A DNA stretch of 64,000 nt from Brachybacterium equifaecis (GTDB lineage Bacteria > Actinomycetota > Actinomycetes > Actinomycetales > Dermabacteraceae), in the NCBI RefSeq assembly GCF_023509525.1, contig NZ_JAKNCJ010000001.1, forward strand, positions 900,653-964,652, given 5' to 3'. The translations under genes were made by a program, and so were the position numbers. The notes beneath the pieces are model-generated. The model searched no databases. It was not told where the DNA came from and worked only from the letters and a program-made list of their open reading frames with translations. Of this stretch, positions 51,289-61,300 are shown piece after piece (the first letter of the stretch is position 1; every line of letters begins with the position of its first letter).

Positions 51289-52658
51289 GCGCCGCCATGC
51301 CCCGCCCCTCCGTGCATCTCACGGCCCGCTCCACCTGGATGAACGACCCCAACGGCCTCGTGCACCACGGCGGGCTGTGGCACGCGTTCTTCCAGAACAA
51401 CCCCTTCGGCTCCGACTGGGGCCACATGTCCTGGGGGCACGCGACCAGCACGGACCTCCTGCACTGGGAGGAGCAGCCGGTCGCGATCCCCGAAGGGGAG
51501 CAGATCGCGATCTTCTCCGGGAGCGTCGTGCACGACGCGGCGAACACCTCGGGCTTGGATCCTTCGGGCCCGCTGGTCGCGATCTACACCGGCGCCTCGC
51601 GGGAGGACCACCCCGAGCACCCCTCCATCCAGGGGCAGCGGCTCGCGTTCTCGACGGACGGCGGAGCCGTGTGGACGAAAGTGCCGGGATGGGTGCTCGA
51701 CCGCAGCTCCCGCAATTTCCGCGATCCCAAGGTCTTCTGGCATGCGCCGAGCGCGCGGTGGGTGATGGTCGCCGTCGAGGCCGAGCATCGCGAGCTGCTC
51801 CTCCACACCTCCCGTGACCTGCGCGTCTGGGAGCACGTCTCGACGTTCCGGGACGACCGGATCGACGGGATCTGGGAGTGCCCGGACCTCGTGCCGATGG
51901 ACCCCGCGGATCCGGACGGCGAGTGGCTGCTGATCCTCTCCACGAACCCCGCCGGGCCCGCAGGGGGCTCCGGGAACCACGGATTCCTCGGCTCCTTCGA
52001 CGGGCGCACCTTCACCCCGGACCCCGCGGTCGCCGGCGGCGGCGCCTTCCCGCTGGACTTCGGGCCCGACTTCTACGCCGCGGTGTCGTTCCACGGCGCG
52101 CCCGCAGTCGAGGATGCGGAGCACCCGCTCGTGCTGGGCTGGGCGAGCAACTGGGAGTACGCGCACCGCTCCCCGAGCGCGCCGTGGCGCGGGGCGATGA
52201 GCCTGCCCCGGCGACTGCTGCGCTCCGCCGACCCCGCAGCGCCCGTGCACTCGCAGCCCGTGCTCCCGTCGGCCCCCAGCGTCCCGGGCACCCCCAGCCT
52301 TCCGTCATCAGAGGCGGCGCTGGATCCCCTGGCCGTCCACGTGCTGCGCCTCCCCATGCCGCGCGAGGGGGAGCCGATCGTGCTGCGCTCGCCCGGTCGG
52401 GAGGAGCTGCGCATCGAGGCTGCGAGCGGCGGCATCCGCGCGGTGCGACCCGACTCCGTGTTCGCCCCTCTGCTCTCCACGGCCGTCCTGCCCGCGTCGG
52501 CCGAGAGCGATGAGCTGGCGCTGATCCTCGACGGCAGCATCGCGGAGCTGGTCGCGGTCCCGCGCGGCGCCGCGCGGATCGCCGGGCCGATGGCGACCCT
52601 CCTGCTCGCCCCGGAGCCCGGCCCCTGGACCCTTGGGTTCCCAGCCGCTCTCCGCTAG
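51285..52658 (+). CDS. Glycoside hydrolase family 32 (sucrose/fructan hydrolase)
   Basis: A 457-residue beta-fructosidase-type enzyme without signal peptide, so intracellular. The catalytic trio is present: nucleophile Asp21 in WMNDPNGL, Asp147 in FRDPKVF and acid/base Glu198 in WECPDLVP. The last 150 residues form the beta-sandwich. It splits sucrose, sucrose-6-phosphate or short fructans. The start overlaps the fructokinase gene by 4 bp. Confidence 0.9.
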   Translation: MSAAMPRPSVHLTARSTWMNDPNGLVHHGGLWHAFFQNNPFGSDWGHMSWGHATSTDLLHWEEQPVAIPEGEQIAIFSGSVVHDAANTSGLDPSGPLVAIYTGASREDHPEHPSIQGQRLAFSTDGGAVWTKVPGWVLDRSSRNFRDPKVFWHAPSARWVMVAVEAEHRELLLHTSRDLRVWEHVSTFRDDRIDGIWECPDLVPMDPADPDGEWLLILSTNPAGPAGGSGNHGFLGSFDGRTFTPDPAVAGGGAFPLDFGPDFYAAVSFHGAPAVEDAEHPLVLGWASNWEYAHRSPSAPWRGAMSLPRRLLRSADPAAPVHSQPVLPSAPSVPGTPSLPSSEAALDPLAVHVLRLPMPREGEPIVLRSPGREELRIEAASGGIRAVRPDSVFAPLLSTAVLPASAESDELALILDGSIAELVAVPRGAARIAGPMATLLLAPEPGPWTLGFPAALR

Positions 52659-52670
52659 CCTGTAGCGGAG
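52650..52670 (+). terminator. Hairpin overlapping the GH32 stop codon
   Basis: CTCCGCTA (52650-52657) and TAGCGGAG (52663-52670) form a perfect 8-bp stem with a 5-base loop that includes the TAG stop. It lacks a T-run. Probable end of the fructan operon transcript. Confidence 0.4.
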
Positions 52671-52717
52671 ATCACTCTGCGCAGCAGGGACCGCGCTGAC
52701 CGGGAAGGAGGATGAGG

Positions 52718-53308
52718 ATGAACTCCGCCCCCGAGCTCGTCCCGGCCTCGCCGCGGGTCACGAGCTTCTTCGACTTCTCCGCCCCGTCGATGACGGGAGG
52801 GGAGGTCCCCCTGGAGCAGTACCGCGGGAAGGTGGTGCTGGCCGTGAACACGGCCTCCCGCTGCCTGTTCACCCGGCAGTTCGAGGAGCTGCAGGCGCTG
52901 CAGTCGGCATACGAGGATCACGGCTTCACGGTCCTCGGGTTCCCCTCGGGCCAGTTCCGCCAGGAGCTCGAGACCGACGCGGAGGTCGAGGAGTTCTGCA
53001 CCTCCGCCTACGACGTCACCTTCCCGCTGTTCTCGACGATCGACGTCAACGGCCGCACGGCCCACCCCCTGTTCTCCTGGCTGCAGACCCAGAAGGGCGG
53101 GATCGTCGGCGGGCGCATCGCCTGGAACTTCACGAAGTTCCTCATCTCGGCCGACGGCCAGGTGCTGCGCCGCTACGCCCCGCCCGTGCCTCCGCGCCGC
53201 ATCGCCCGACGCATCGAGGAGGAGCTCGCAGAGAGCTCCGCGCAGGAAGCGCCGCGCCCCGCGCAAGAGCCACCGCGCCCCGCGCAGGATCTCGACTCGA
53301 CCATCTGA
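52718..53308 (+). CDS. Glutathione-peroxidase-family (thiol) peroxidase
   Basis: A 196-residue protein. The peroxidatic Cys49 lies in NTASRCLF, Gln79 in FPSGQF and Trp136-Asn137 in AWNFTKF. Cys94 (EEFCTSAYDV) matches the resolving cysteine of thioredoxin-dependent members, so it probably uses thioredoxin or mycoredoxin rather than glutathione. RCLFT and FPSGQF deviate from the usual KCGFT and FPCNQF. The C-terminal 30 residues are a Pro/Ala/Glu-rich tail. AAGGAGG (52705-52711) favours the ATG at 52718 over 52712. Confidence 0.85.
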   Translation: MNSAPELVPASPRVTSFFDFSAPSMTGGEVPLEQYRGKVVLAVNTASRCLFTRQFEELQALQSAYEDHGFTVLGFPSGQFRQELETDAEVEEFCTSAYDVTFPLFSTIDVNGRTAHPLFSWLQTQKGGIVGGRIAWNFTKFLISADGQVLRRYAPPVPPRRIARRIEEELAESSAQEAPRPAQEPPRPAQDLDSTI

Positions 53309-53328
53309 CCCCCACCCCAGGAGCCCTC

Positions 53329-54333
53329 ATGGACCCCATCGCCCTGCTCATCATCGCCATCGTGCTGCTGGTGATCCTCGTGATCGGCGCCGCGCTGCTG
53401 TTCGGCGGCCTGCGCACGAGCATGATGTTCACCGTCCGCACGCAGGAGAACGTGATCGTCGAGCGGTTCGGCAAGTTCAAGCGCGTGGCGAAGCCCGGCC
53501 TGAACTTCAAGACCCCGTTCATCGACTCCCTCACCCGTCCCATCTCGCTGCGCATCCAGCAGCTCGAGGTGAACATCGAGTCGAAGACGAAGGACAACGT
53601 CTTCGTGACGGTGCCCGTCGCGGTGCAGTACGTGATCCAGGAAAGCCAGGTCGTCGACGCCTACTACCGGCTGTCGAACCCCGAGGCGCAGATCCGCTCG
53701 TACGTGTTCGACACGGTCCGCTCGGCCCTGTCGGGACTGGGCCTCGATGAGGCTTTCGAGTCCAAGGACGACATCGCCCGCTCCGTCGAGTCGACGCTGT
53801 CGGCGCGGATGCAGGAGTTCGGGTTCAACATCGTCAACACCCTCGTGCAGGACATCTCCCCGGATCAGCGCGTGCGCGACTCGATGAACTCGATCAACGC
53901 CGCCCAGCGCGACCGCGTGGCCGCGCAGTCCCTCGCCGAGGCCGACAAGATCAAGCGCGTCACCCAGGCCGAGGCGGAGGCCGAGTCCAAGCGCCTGCAG
54001 GGCGTGGGCGTGGCCGCCCAGCGCAAAGCGATCGCCGAGGGCATCGCCGAGCAGTACGAGATGCTGCGTCGCGTGGGCATCGAGAACTCCGCCGAGCAGC
54101 TGCTGCTGATGACCCAGTACTTCGACACCATGCAGGACGTGGCCCGCAACGGCCGCTCGAACGTCCTGTTCCTCCCCTCGAACCCCGGCACGGTCGGCTC
54201 GATGGGCGAGGAGATCCGCACCGCGATGCTGCAGGCCGCCGCCTCGCAGGAGGCCAGCCAGGAGGCCGACCGCCAGGACCAGGCCGGCCGCGCGAGCGCC
54301 GCCGCCCGCCGGGCAGCGCAGCAGCAGGGCTGA
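53329..54333 (+). CDS. SPFH/Band-7 (stomatin/QmcA-like) membrane protein
   Basis: A 334-residue protein. One N-terminal membrane segment (residues about 2-28) precedes the SPFH domain: RTQENVIVERFGKFKRVAKP and FIDSLTRPISLRIQQLEVN, then VTVPVAVQYVIQESQVVDAY. A long coiled coil follows (AEADKIKRVTQAEAEAESKR). It should form membrane microdomain scaffolds. This is a different SPFH type from the one at 4875-6101. Two membrane-protein genes follow closely. Confidence 0.85.
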   Translation: MDPIALLIIAIVLLVILVIGAALLFGGLRTSMMFTVRTQENVIVERFGKFKRVAKPGLNFKTPFIDSLTRPISLRIQQLEVNIESKTKDNVFVTVPVAVQYVIQESQVVDAYYRLSNPEAQIRSYVFDTVRSALSGLGLDEAFESKDDIARSVESTLSARMQEFGFNIVNTLVQDISPDQRVRDSMNSINAAQRDRVAAQSLAEADKIKRVTQAEAEAESKRLQGVGVAAQRKAIAEGIAEQYEMLRRVGIENSAEQLLLMTQYFDTMQDVARNGRSNVLFLPSNPGTVGSMGEEIRTAMLQAAASQEASQEADRQDQAGRASAAARRAAQQQG

Positions 54334-54340
54334 GCAGCCG

Positions 54341-54886
54341 GTGACCGCGCAGCCGGTGCCGGCCGCCCCGCCGCAGCCTGTCGTCCCGGCGACCGGGCGG
54401 CGCGGCCGGTTCCTCGGCTTCTCCCTGCTGATCGGGGGTCTCGCCCTGCCCATCGGCGCGCTCCTCGCGGTCATCGCGCCCGTCGGGCTCTTCATCCTCG
54501 CCATGGTCGTGATGGGCGAGAACACGGACGGAGGGATCGGCGACGAGAAGATCTCCCCAACCATCGGGGGGATCGTGATCGTCGCAGCGGTGCTGGCCAT
54601 CGCGCTGGTGCTGCTGGGTCTCGTGATGGATCTGGTCTCTCTGGTGCTCGCGACCTCCGAGGCCTTCACCCGGCCGGACGCTCGGACCTTCCCGATCCTT
54701 GCGCTGCTCGCGACCGCGGGTGCGCTGGCGCCGCCCCTGCTGCTGGTCGTCTCCGCGTTCATGAGCGAGAGTGCGCCGGAGCTGGGCGGACTGGTCGGCA
54801 CGGGCGGCATCGTCGGGGCCATCGCGCTGCGCATCGCCCAGGTCGTCCTCGGGGTGATCCGCCTGATCGCCGGAAGGCGACGGTGA
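54341..54886 (+). CDS. Hypothetical four-helix membrane protein (paralogue of the next gene)
   Basis: A 181-residue protein with four hydrophobic segments. GRFLGFSLLIGGLALPIGAL opens the first helix and the C-terminus ALRIAQVVLGVIRLIAGRR closes the last. The next protein has the same plan, with GRLLGVTLIVGAVAWPVAIL and GLRFAQIILGIVRLAIGG. The two arose by tandem duplication. The GTG at 54341 is 7 bp after the SPFH stop. Role unknown. Confidence 0.6.
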   Translation: MTAQPVPAAPPQPVVPATGRRGRFLGFSLLIGGLALPIGALLAVIAPVGLFILAMVVMGENTDGGIGDEKISPTIGGIVIVAAVLAIALVLLGLVMDLVSLVLATSEAFTRPDARTFPILALLATAGALAPPLLLVVSAFMSESAPELGGLVGTGGIVGAIALRIAQVVLGVIRLIAGRRR

Positions 54887-55437
54887 GCGCGCCCAGCACG
54901 CCGGCCTCGTCGGCCCCGTCGGCGCCGCCAGTGCGTGACGGCCGGCTCCTCGGCGTCACCCTGATCGTCGGAGCCGTCGCGTGGCCGGTGGCGATCCTCT
55001 CCGGCGGCGTGCTCCTGGGGCTGGGGTTCGTCACGCTCATGCTGTGGTCCGGGGCCGGAGCGGACATGGGCGAGACGACCGACAACCTGCCCGTTCTGAT
55101 CGCGATGACGATCGCGTGCGCGGCGGTCGCGATCGGAGCCCTGCTGGCTGGCATCGCCATGGACATCACGAGCCTGATCCTCGCGAGCACCCGGGCGCTC
55201 TCCTCGCCCGGCGACCGCGTTCTCCCCGTCCTCGCGATCGTCGTGACCGTGGGCGCGCTGGTCTGCGGTGCGGTCGCGTGCGTGACGACCGTGACGGGCG
55301 CCGGCGAATCCTCGGATCTCGCCGGCCAGCTGCAGGTCGGCGCGCTGCGGGTGAGCACGCTCCTCGCGATCGGGCTGCGCTTCGCCCAGATCATCCTCGG
55401 CATCGTGCGCCTGGCCATCGGCGGGCCGAGGGGCTGA
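54883..55437 (+). CDS. Hypothetical four-helix membrane protein (paralogue of the previous gene)
   Basis: A 184-residue protein with the same four-helix layout as its neighbour; aligned ends are given there. The start overlaps the previous gene by 4 bp. The SPFH gene and this pair form a probable three-gene operon. Function unknown; a link to the SPFH scaffold is possible. Confidence 0.6.
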   Translation: MSAPSTPASSAPSAPPVRDGRLLGVTLIVGAVAWPVAILSGGVLLGLGFVTLMLWSGAGADMGETTDNLPVLIAMTIACAAVAIGALLAGIAMDITSLILASTRALSSPGDRVLPVLAIVVTVGALVCGAVACVTTVTGAGESSDLAGQLQVGALRVSTLLAIGLRFAQIILGIVRLAIGGPRG

Positions 55438-55504
55438 GGGCAGGACTGAGGGCTTCGTTCGTCGGCCCCCTCCCCTACTGTGGCCTGAGGCGGAAGGGGC
55501 GATC

Positions 55505-58318
55505 ATGGAGATCGAGTTCGGATGGACGGCCGACGGCGCGAGCTGGGTCGATGCGGGCGCCGTCACGGGCGCGGCCCGGGTGGGCCCCCGCAGCCTCGTG
55601 CAGCTTCTGCAGAACCGGCTGGGCCTGACCCGCCCGGCGATCTCCCCGTCCGTCCGGATCGCGCAGCAGCTCGCCCGGATCCAGTCGCTGCTGGCCGCGG
55701 AGCCCCAGGATTCGGAGCCCGGGAATTTCTGGCCTGCCGCTTCCTTCGCCGTCGACCCCTGGGCGACCGCATCCCAGCTCCTGCGCTGGCGCGACGCGGC
55801 CGTCGAGGCGGGCTGGCGGATGCCGGATTCCGCTCAGCCCCTCCCCCCGCGCCTCGCCGCCCTGCGCGACCTCGAGCTGCATGCCGCCGACGATGCTCCC
55901 CGCCTCGCCCCTTCCCTGGCCGACGACCTCCGCGAGCTGATCGCCGAGCTCGCCGCCCTCATCAGTGCCGGGGAGAGCTGGCCGCTCGGCATCACCCGGA
56001 TCATCGCTGCGGAGAACCCCGCCTCCCTCCCGGGCCTGTGGCCTGAGCTGTTCGCGCTCCTGGGGCGCGCCGGTGTCGAGCTGAGCCTGCAGGCGGAGGC
56101 CCCCGCATCGCCCCCGCAGCTGCACGTCATCGCCTGCCAGGACGAGTGGACCGCGGCCGACGCCGCCGCCCGTGCCCTGCGCGCCATCACCGAGGGCTCG
56201 CCGGAGGCCGCCCCCTCCGCTCTGACGGTCCTCGCCACGGGCGACACCGCAGTGCTCGACCAGGCTCTGCACCGCCGCTGTCTGCCGGCGATCGGCCAGG
56301 TCGCGTCCTCCACTGCCCGCGCCCACCACCAGGTGCTCCCCCTGTTCCTGGACGTGGCGACCGCCCCGCTCGACGTCCACCAGCTGGCCGCGCTCCTGGA
56401 TCTCCGCCTCCTGCCGCCTGCGAGCGGGGACGATGACGCCTCCGCGGGCGGGGCGCCCGTCGGCCTCTTCCCCGCAGCCGTGCGGGGGCAGCTGCTGCGT
56501 GCGCTGTCCCGCGAGCCCGGCGTCGGCGGCGAGGCCTGGCAGTCCGCCCTGGCGGTCCTCGCGGAGGATCCTCGCGATCCCGTGCGCGCGGCCGCAGCCG
56601 AGATCGACCGCCTCGTGCGGGAGCCGCTTCAGTCGTCGGCACTGACCCCGCCCGCGATCCTCGAGCGCCTCGACTGGCTCTCCCGGCGCCTGCGCCAGAT
56701 CGCTCGCGGAGAGGGCGACCTCCTCGGCGCTCTCACGCAGATCGCCACGCTGCGCGAGGTGCTCGGGCTGCTGCCCGCCCGGGCGCCGATCGCCCCGCGG
56801 CTCCTCGCCCAGGCCGTCGAGGCCGCCGGCGGCTCCGGCCGCTCCCCGCTCGCAGCCCCAGAAGCCTCCTCCCGCTGGCGCTCCACCACCAAGCCAGAGC
56901 ACCTCAGCCCTGCTCCCACGGGCACGGTCCTGTGGTGGGCTCCGTCCGACGGCCCCACCGAGCCGCCTGCGCGCTGGGACCCGCTCGAGGTGCAGCACCT
57001 CGAGCACGGGGGCGCCCGCCTGCTGGCACCGCAGGCCCTGGCGCAGCTGCACGTCGATGCGGCTCTGCGCGGGCTGCACCGCGCCCAGCGCATCATCGCC
57101 GTGCTCCCCGGCCGCGCGGCCGAGACCGCTCTGCCGCCGAGCGGGCTGCTCGCTCTGCTGGAGGCTGAGGCCGGGCTGTCGGAGGCCGCGCGCCTCGCCC
57201 CCGAGGCTCTGATCGACGAGCACCTGCGCACCTGGACCGTCGGCGGCCACGCGCTCCCGCTCGCCCCCGCGCGCGCCGACAGCGCGGAGATCGCGCCGTC
57301 CCCCGCCGTCCACCAGGTCCCGCCCGCCGCGCATCTCCTGCCGCGGCGCCTCTCGTTCTCGCAGATCAGCGGCCTGCTGGCCTGCCCGCACCACTGGCTG
57401 CTGGAGTATCCGCTGGCCCTGCGGCCCGCCGCGAGCGCGGCCCTGCCCACCGGCATCTCGATGGTCGGCACCCTCGTGCACGCCGTCGTCGAGAACCTGG
57501 TCGCCGCGCACACCGAAGAACCCGGCCTCGGCATGCGGATGGAGGTCCCGAGCGCCCAGGAGATCGGCACGATGTTCGATGCGCTCGTGCCGCGACTGGC
57601 CGCCGAGCTCGCGCTGCCCGAGCGGGAGGCGGAGCGCTCGACCCTGCGCGAGCAGGCGACCCACGCGCTCACCGAGCTGTTCACCCGGCTGCGCGACGCA
57701 GGGCTGCGCATCACCGGCACCGAGTCGCGCTTCGAGCTGCCGCTGCTGCTGGAGGTCGCGGGCCGGGAGCATGCGGTGCAGTTCGTCGGCAGCCGCGACC
57801 TCGACGCCGTCTCCGAGGACGGGCAGCGGATCGTCATCGACCTCAAGTGGTCCCATGCCCAGCGCCGCTACACCGAGCTGTACGAGGCAGGCGACGCGAT
57901 CCAGCTCGCCTCCTACGCGTGGTCCGTGGCGCATGCGGACGCAGCCGATGCGCAGCCCCTCCCGAGCGTCGCGTATGGCCTGCTGCGCAGCGGCAGCTTC
58001 ATCGGCGGCCCGTCGGCTCTCGACCCCCGCGGTCTCGCGCCGCTGGACTCGGACCGGTCGTGGAATCGCATGATCGCGACCCTCCAGGAGACCCTCGCCG
58101 AGATCGCGCAGGGGCGGATCCGCTGCGGCTGCGTCACGCATCTCGAAGCCGCGGGCATCGCTCCGGGGACCGGCGAGGCAGCCGCCCGTCGGGCCCTCGA
58201 CAAGGCCCTGGAGGCCCAGAAGGCGAGCGCCCGCGCGCAGGAGCGCATCGCCCTGACCCACTACTGCGCCTCGAGCGACTACGCCCAGCTCTGCGGGCTG
58301 ATGGGAGAGCTCCGATGA
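55505..58318 (+). CDS. AddB-like PD-(D/E)XK nuclease subunit
   Basis: A 937-residue protein. The N-terminal two thirds resemble an inactive helicase-like fold without a Walker A motif. The C-terminal 250 residues form a RecB-family nuclease (PDDEXK_1): RRLSFSQISGLLACPHHWLL, MVGTLVHAVVENLV (conserved His), VIDLKWSHAQRRY (D-x-K) and DAIQLASYAWSV (Q-x-x-x-Y). It overlaps the AddA-like gene by 4 bp. The pair should process double-strand breaks like AddAB/AdnAB. The usual iron-sulfur cysteines of AddB are not evident (CASSDYAQLCG at the end is suggestive). Confidence 0.75.
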   Translation: MEIEFGWTADGASWVDAGAVTGAARVGPRSLVQLLQNRLGLTRPAISPSVRIAQQLARIQSLLAAEPQDSEPGNFWPAASFAVDPWATASQLLRWRDAAVEAGWRMPDSAQPLPPRLAALRDLELHAADDAPRLAPSLADDLRELIAELAALISAGESWPLGITRIIAAENPASLPGLWPELFALLGRAGVELSLQAEAPASPPQLHVIACQDEWTAADAAARALRAITEGSPEAAPSALTVLATGDTAVLDQALHRRCLPAIGQVASSTARAHHQVLPLFLDVATAPLDVHQLAALLDLRLLPPASGDDDASAGGAPVGLFPAAVRGQLLRALSREPGVGGEAWQSALAVLAEDPRDPVRAAAAEIDRLVREPLQSSALTPPAILERLDWLSRRLRQIARGEGDLLGALTQIATLREVLGLLPARAPIAPRLLAQAVEAAGGSGRSPLAAPEASSRWRSTTKPEHLSPAPTGTVLWWAPSDGPTEPPARWDPLEVQHLEHGGARLLAPQALAQLHVDAALRGLHRAQRIIAVLPGRAAETALPPSGLLALLEAEAGLSEAARLAPEALIDEHLRTWTVGGHALPLAPARADSAEIAPSPAVHQVPPAAHLLPRRLSFSQISGLLACPHHWLLEYPLALRPAASAALPTGISMVGTLVHAVVENLVAAHTEEPGLGMRMEVPSAQEIGTMFDALVPRLAAELALPEREAERSTLREQATHALTELFTRLRDAGLRITGTESRFELPLLLEVAGREHAVQFVGSRDLDAVSEDGQRIVIDLKWSHAQRRYTELYEAGDAIQLASYAWSVAHADAADAQPLPSVAYGLLRSGSFIGGPSALDPRGLAPLDSDRSWNRMIATLQETLAEIAQGRIRCGCVTHLEAAGIAPGTGEAAARRALDKALEAQKASARAQERIALTHYCASSDYAQLCGLMGELR

Positions 58319-61300
58319 GCTACACGCTGATCAACGCCTCGGCAGGCTCCGGGAAGACGTACACGCTGACCACGCGCATCGCCGAGCTCACCGCCACGAC
58401 CGATCTCCGGCCCGAGGAGATCATCGCGACGACGTTCACGCGCCGCGCCGCCGCCGATCTCTCGGACCGGCTGCGCCGCGCGATGCTCGACCGGGGTCTC
58501 GTGCGCGAGGCCCGGGGCGTCGAGGCCGCGCTCATCGGCACCGTGAACTCGGTGGCGGGGCGGCTCCTGACCGAATTCGCGCTCGACGCCGGGATCTCGC
58601 CCGACGTCCGCATCCTCGACGAGGTCACCCAGAAGAGCGCGTTCTCCGCCGCGATCTCCCGCACCGCTGCGGTCAACGGCGCGGCGGCCGGGGACATGCT
58701 CGCCCGCACGGAGAACGACGGCGAGGAGGATCCTTCGTTCTTCGGCGAGCACGCCTCGTGGCGCCGCGCCGTGCGCGACCTCGCGGCATCGGCCCGCACG
58801 AACCTCATCAGCGCCGACGCGCTGCGCGCGGCCGCGGAGGAGACGTGGCAGGAGTACCGGGCGACGGCCCTTCCGGAGCCCGGCGAGGACCGTCGGCGCG
58901 CCTGGGCGGGGCAGCTGCGCCTCGCGCTCGACGGCCTCGCCGTGGAGCCGAGCGCGGCGGTCGCCAAGCAGCTCGACGGCCTCAACGCCCTGCATCGGCG
59001 CCTCGTGCACCCGCGCCACGGCACGGATCGCACCGCCTGGTCGGACTGGACCCGGATCGCGAAGGTCGCCTCCGGCAAGCTCGGCGATCCCGCCGCGAAG
59101 GGCTACGCCTTCGTGAAGGACGTGGATGCGGCCCTGATCGGCCTCGCGCTGGAGATCCAGGAGGACCTGCTGGCGAACCCCGCGCTCCAGGCCGATATCC
59201 GCGCGCTCATCGCGCTGGTGATGCGCACCGCCGCCGATTCGCTCGACGCCTACGCGGAGCACAAGCGCGCCGCCGGCCTCATCGACTACATCGACCAGGA
59301 GGTCCAGCTCCTGGACCTCCTGCGCACGAGCGACCGGGCGCGCCTGGCGATCGCGCGCCGCTTCCGCCTGCTCGCGGTCGACGAGTTCCAGGACACCTCG
59401 CCCGTCCAGCTCGCGCTGTTCCTCGAGCTCGGTCGGCTCGTGGACGAGGTCATCTGGGTGGGTGACCCGAAGCAGGCGATCTACGGCTTCCGCGAGGCCG
59501 ATCCCGCCCTCATGCTCGGCATCCTCGAGCAGATCGGATCGGGGACGGGCATCGGCCAGGGCGGGAGCGTCGAGACCCTCTCGCTCTCGTGGCGCTCGCA
59601 GCGCGAGGTCCTCGAGCTCTCCAATCGGGTCTTCACCGGCGTGTTCCCCGATCTGCCGCGCGAGCGCGTGGTGCTCGCTCCCGCGGAGCAGGCCGACGCC
59701 TCCCGCGCCGCCGCCGGTCGCCCCCCGGGCCGCCTGGAGGCGTGGACTCCGACGGACTGGACGCGGTCCCTCTCCGCCGAGAAGCATGCGCGCGCTATCG
59801 CCGCGGGCGTCGTGGAGCTGATCTCGGAAGGCCGGGCGGATCCTCAGGATCTCGCCGTGCTCACCCGCTCCAACGGCGAGGCCGAGGAAGTCGTGCGGGC
59901 GTTGGCGCGGCGCGGAGTGCCCGTGTCAGGACAGGGCTCTGCGGTCCTCTCCACCCGCGAGGGCCGACTGCTGCGCGCTGGCCTCGCCCGCACCCTCGAT
60001 GCCGACGTCACCCTCGCCCTCACCGAGCTCATCGATCTCCTGCCCGAGCATCCCGCCCACGGCGACTGGCTGGCTCAGCTCGTCGGCGCCACGGACCTCG
60101 ATGATCCGGCTCCGCGGAAGGAGCTCCTCGCGGACTGGTGGGCCGACGAATCCTTCGCAGGCCTGCGGGAGCTGCGCGGGCGCTGCATGTCCCTCACGCC
60201 GGAGGAGATGGTGCTCGAGCTCGTCGCGGCACTGGATCTGACCGAGCGGATCCGCAGCTGGGGCGATCCGGAGTCGCGGCTGCGCACTCTGGATGCGATC
60301 CGGGCGCTCGCCCGGGAGCATGCGGAGCAGTCTCGCGCGGCCAGCTCCCCCGTGACGCTGATGGGGCTGCGGGACGCGCTGAACAGCCTGGACCGCGGGC
60401 CTGACCTCAGCGGGATCCCCGGCACCGTGTGGGTCGGAACGATCCACGCGGCGAAGGGCCTCGAATGGGGCACCGTCGTGGTGATGCTGGAGCCGAAGGC
60501 GAAGGACCGCCAGCAGACCACGGGCGTGTTCGTGGTCCCGGCTGAGCGGCTCGACGTGGCGGCGCCTCTGGCGGGTCGCGCTCTGCGCTACTGGCCGCGA
60601 GTGCTCGAGACCTTCGCTCCGCTGCGCGATGGGCTCGCCGGCTCCGTGCATGCCCGGCGTCGCGCCGACGCGGAGCGGGAGGAGACGGGGCGCCTGCAAT
60701 ACGTCGCGCTCACCCGCTCGCGCGATGCGACCGTGCTGAGCGGTCCGGGCGGAGCGCCCGTGCTGGAGGACCTGCAGGGAGCGCCTGTGATCACCTGGGA
60801 GCCGGGAGGCGGTGCGATCGAGCTCGGCCCCGGGGCGGGCGTGCCCCTCGCCGGGGAGGCTCTGAATGGGGAGGCTCTGAACGGGGAGCGCAGCGTGCTG
60901 CCTGCGATCTCGCGGGAGCTGAGCTGCGAGATCGGAGAGGACGATCCGGTGCTCGCACTCGGCGCGAGCGCGCTGGCTGCTACGGATCTGCTGGCCGGGA
61001 CTGACCAGATCGTCGGGGCGGGCGCGCCGGTGCCCGGCGGCGGGCGCAGCTTCGTGCCCGCTCGGCATCGGGCGTCGGCCGCGGCGGCTGAGGCGGCAGC
61101 TGAGGCGGAGGCTGGGCCTGCGGCTGAGGGGCAAGCGCAGGAAGCATCCGCGACCTGGCGAGTCGGCCTCCCGCGCCCGATCGGCCCGGCTCTCGTCGAG
61201 AGGGGCGGCCAGCACTGGGAGCGGGTGGGCGAGGCGATCCACGCCTATCTGGCCCTGCCGCTCGCGCAGCTCTCCGCGACCCAGCGGGAGCGCACTGCGG

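Noticed and set aside
55475..58261. 928-codon minus-strand frame opposite the AddB-like gene
   Set aside because: Gln/Arg/Gly-rich shadow of a real gene; no ribosome-binding site and no motifs.
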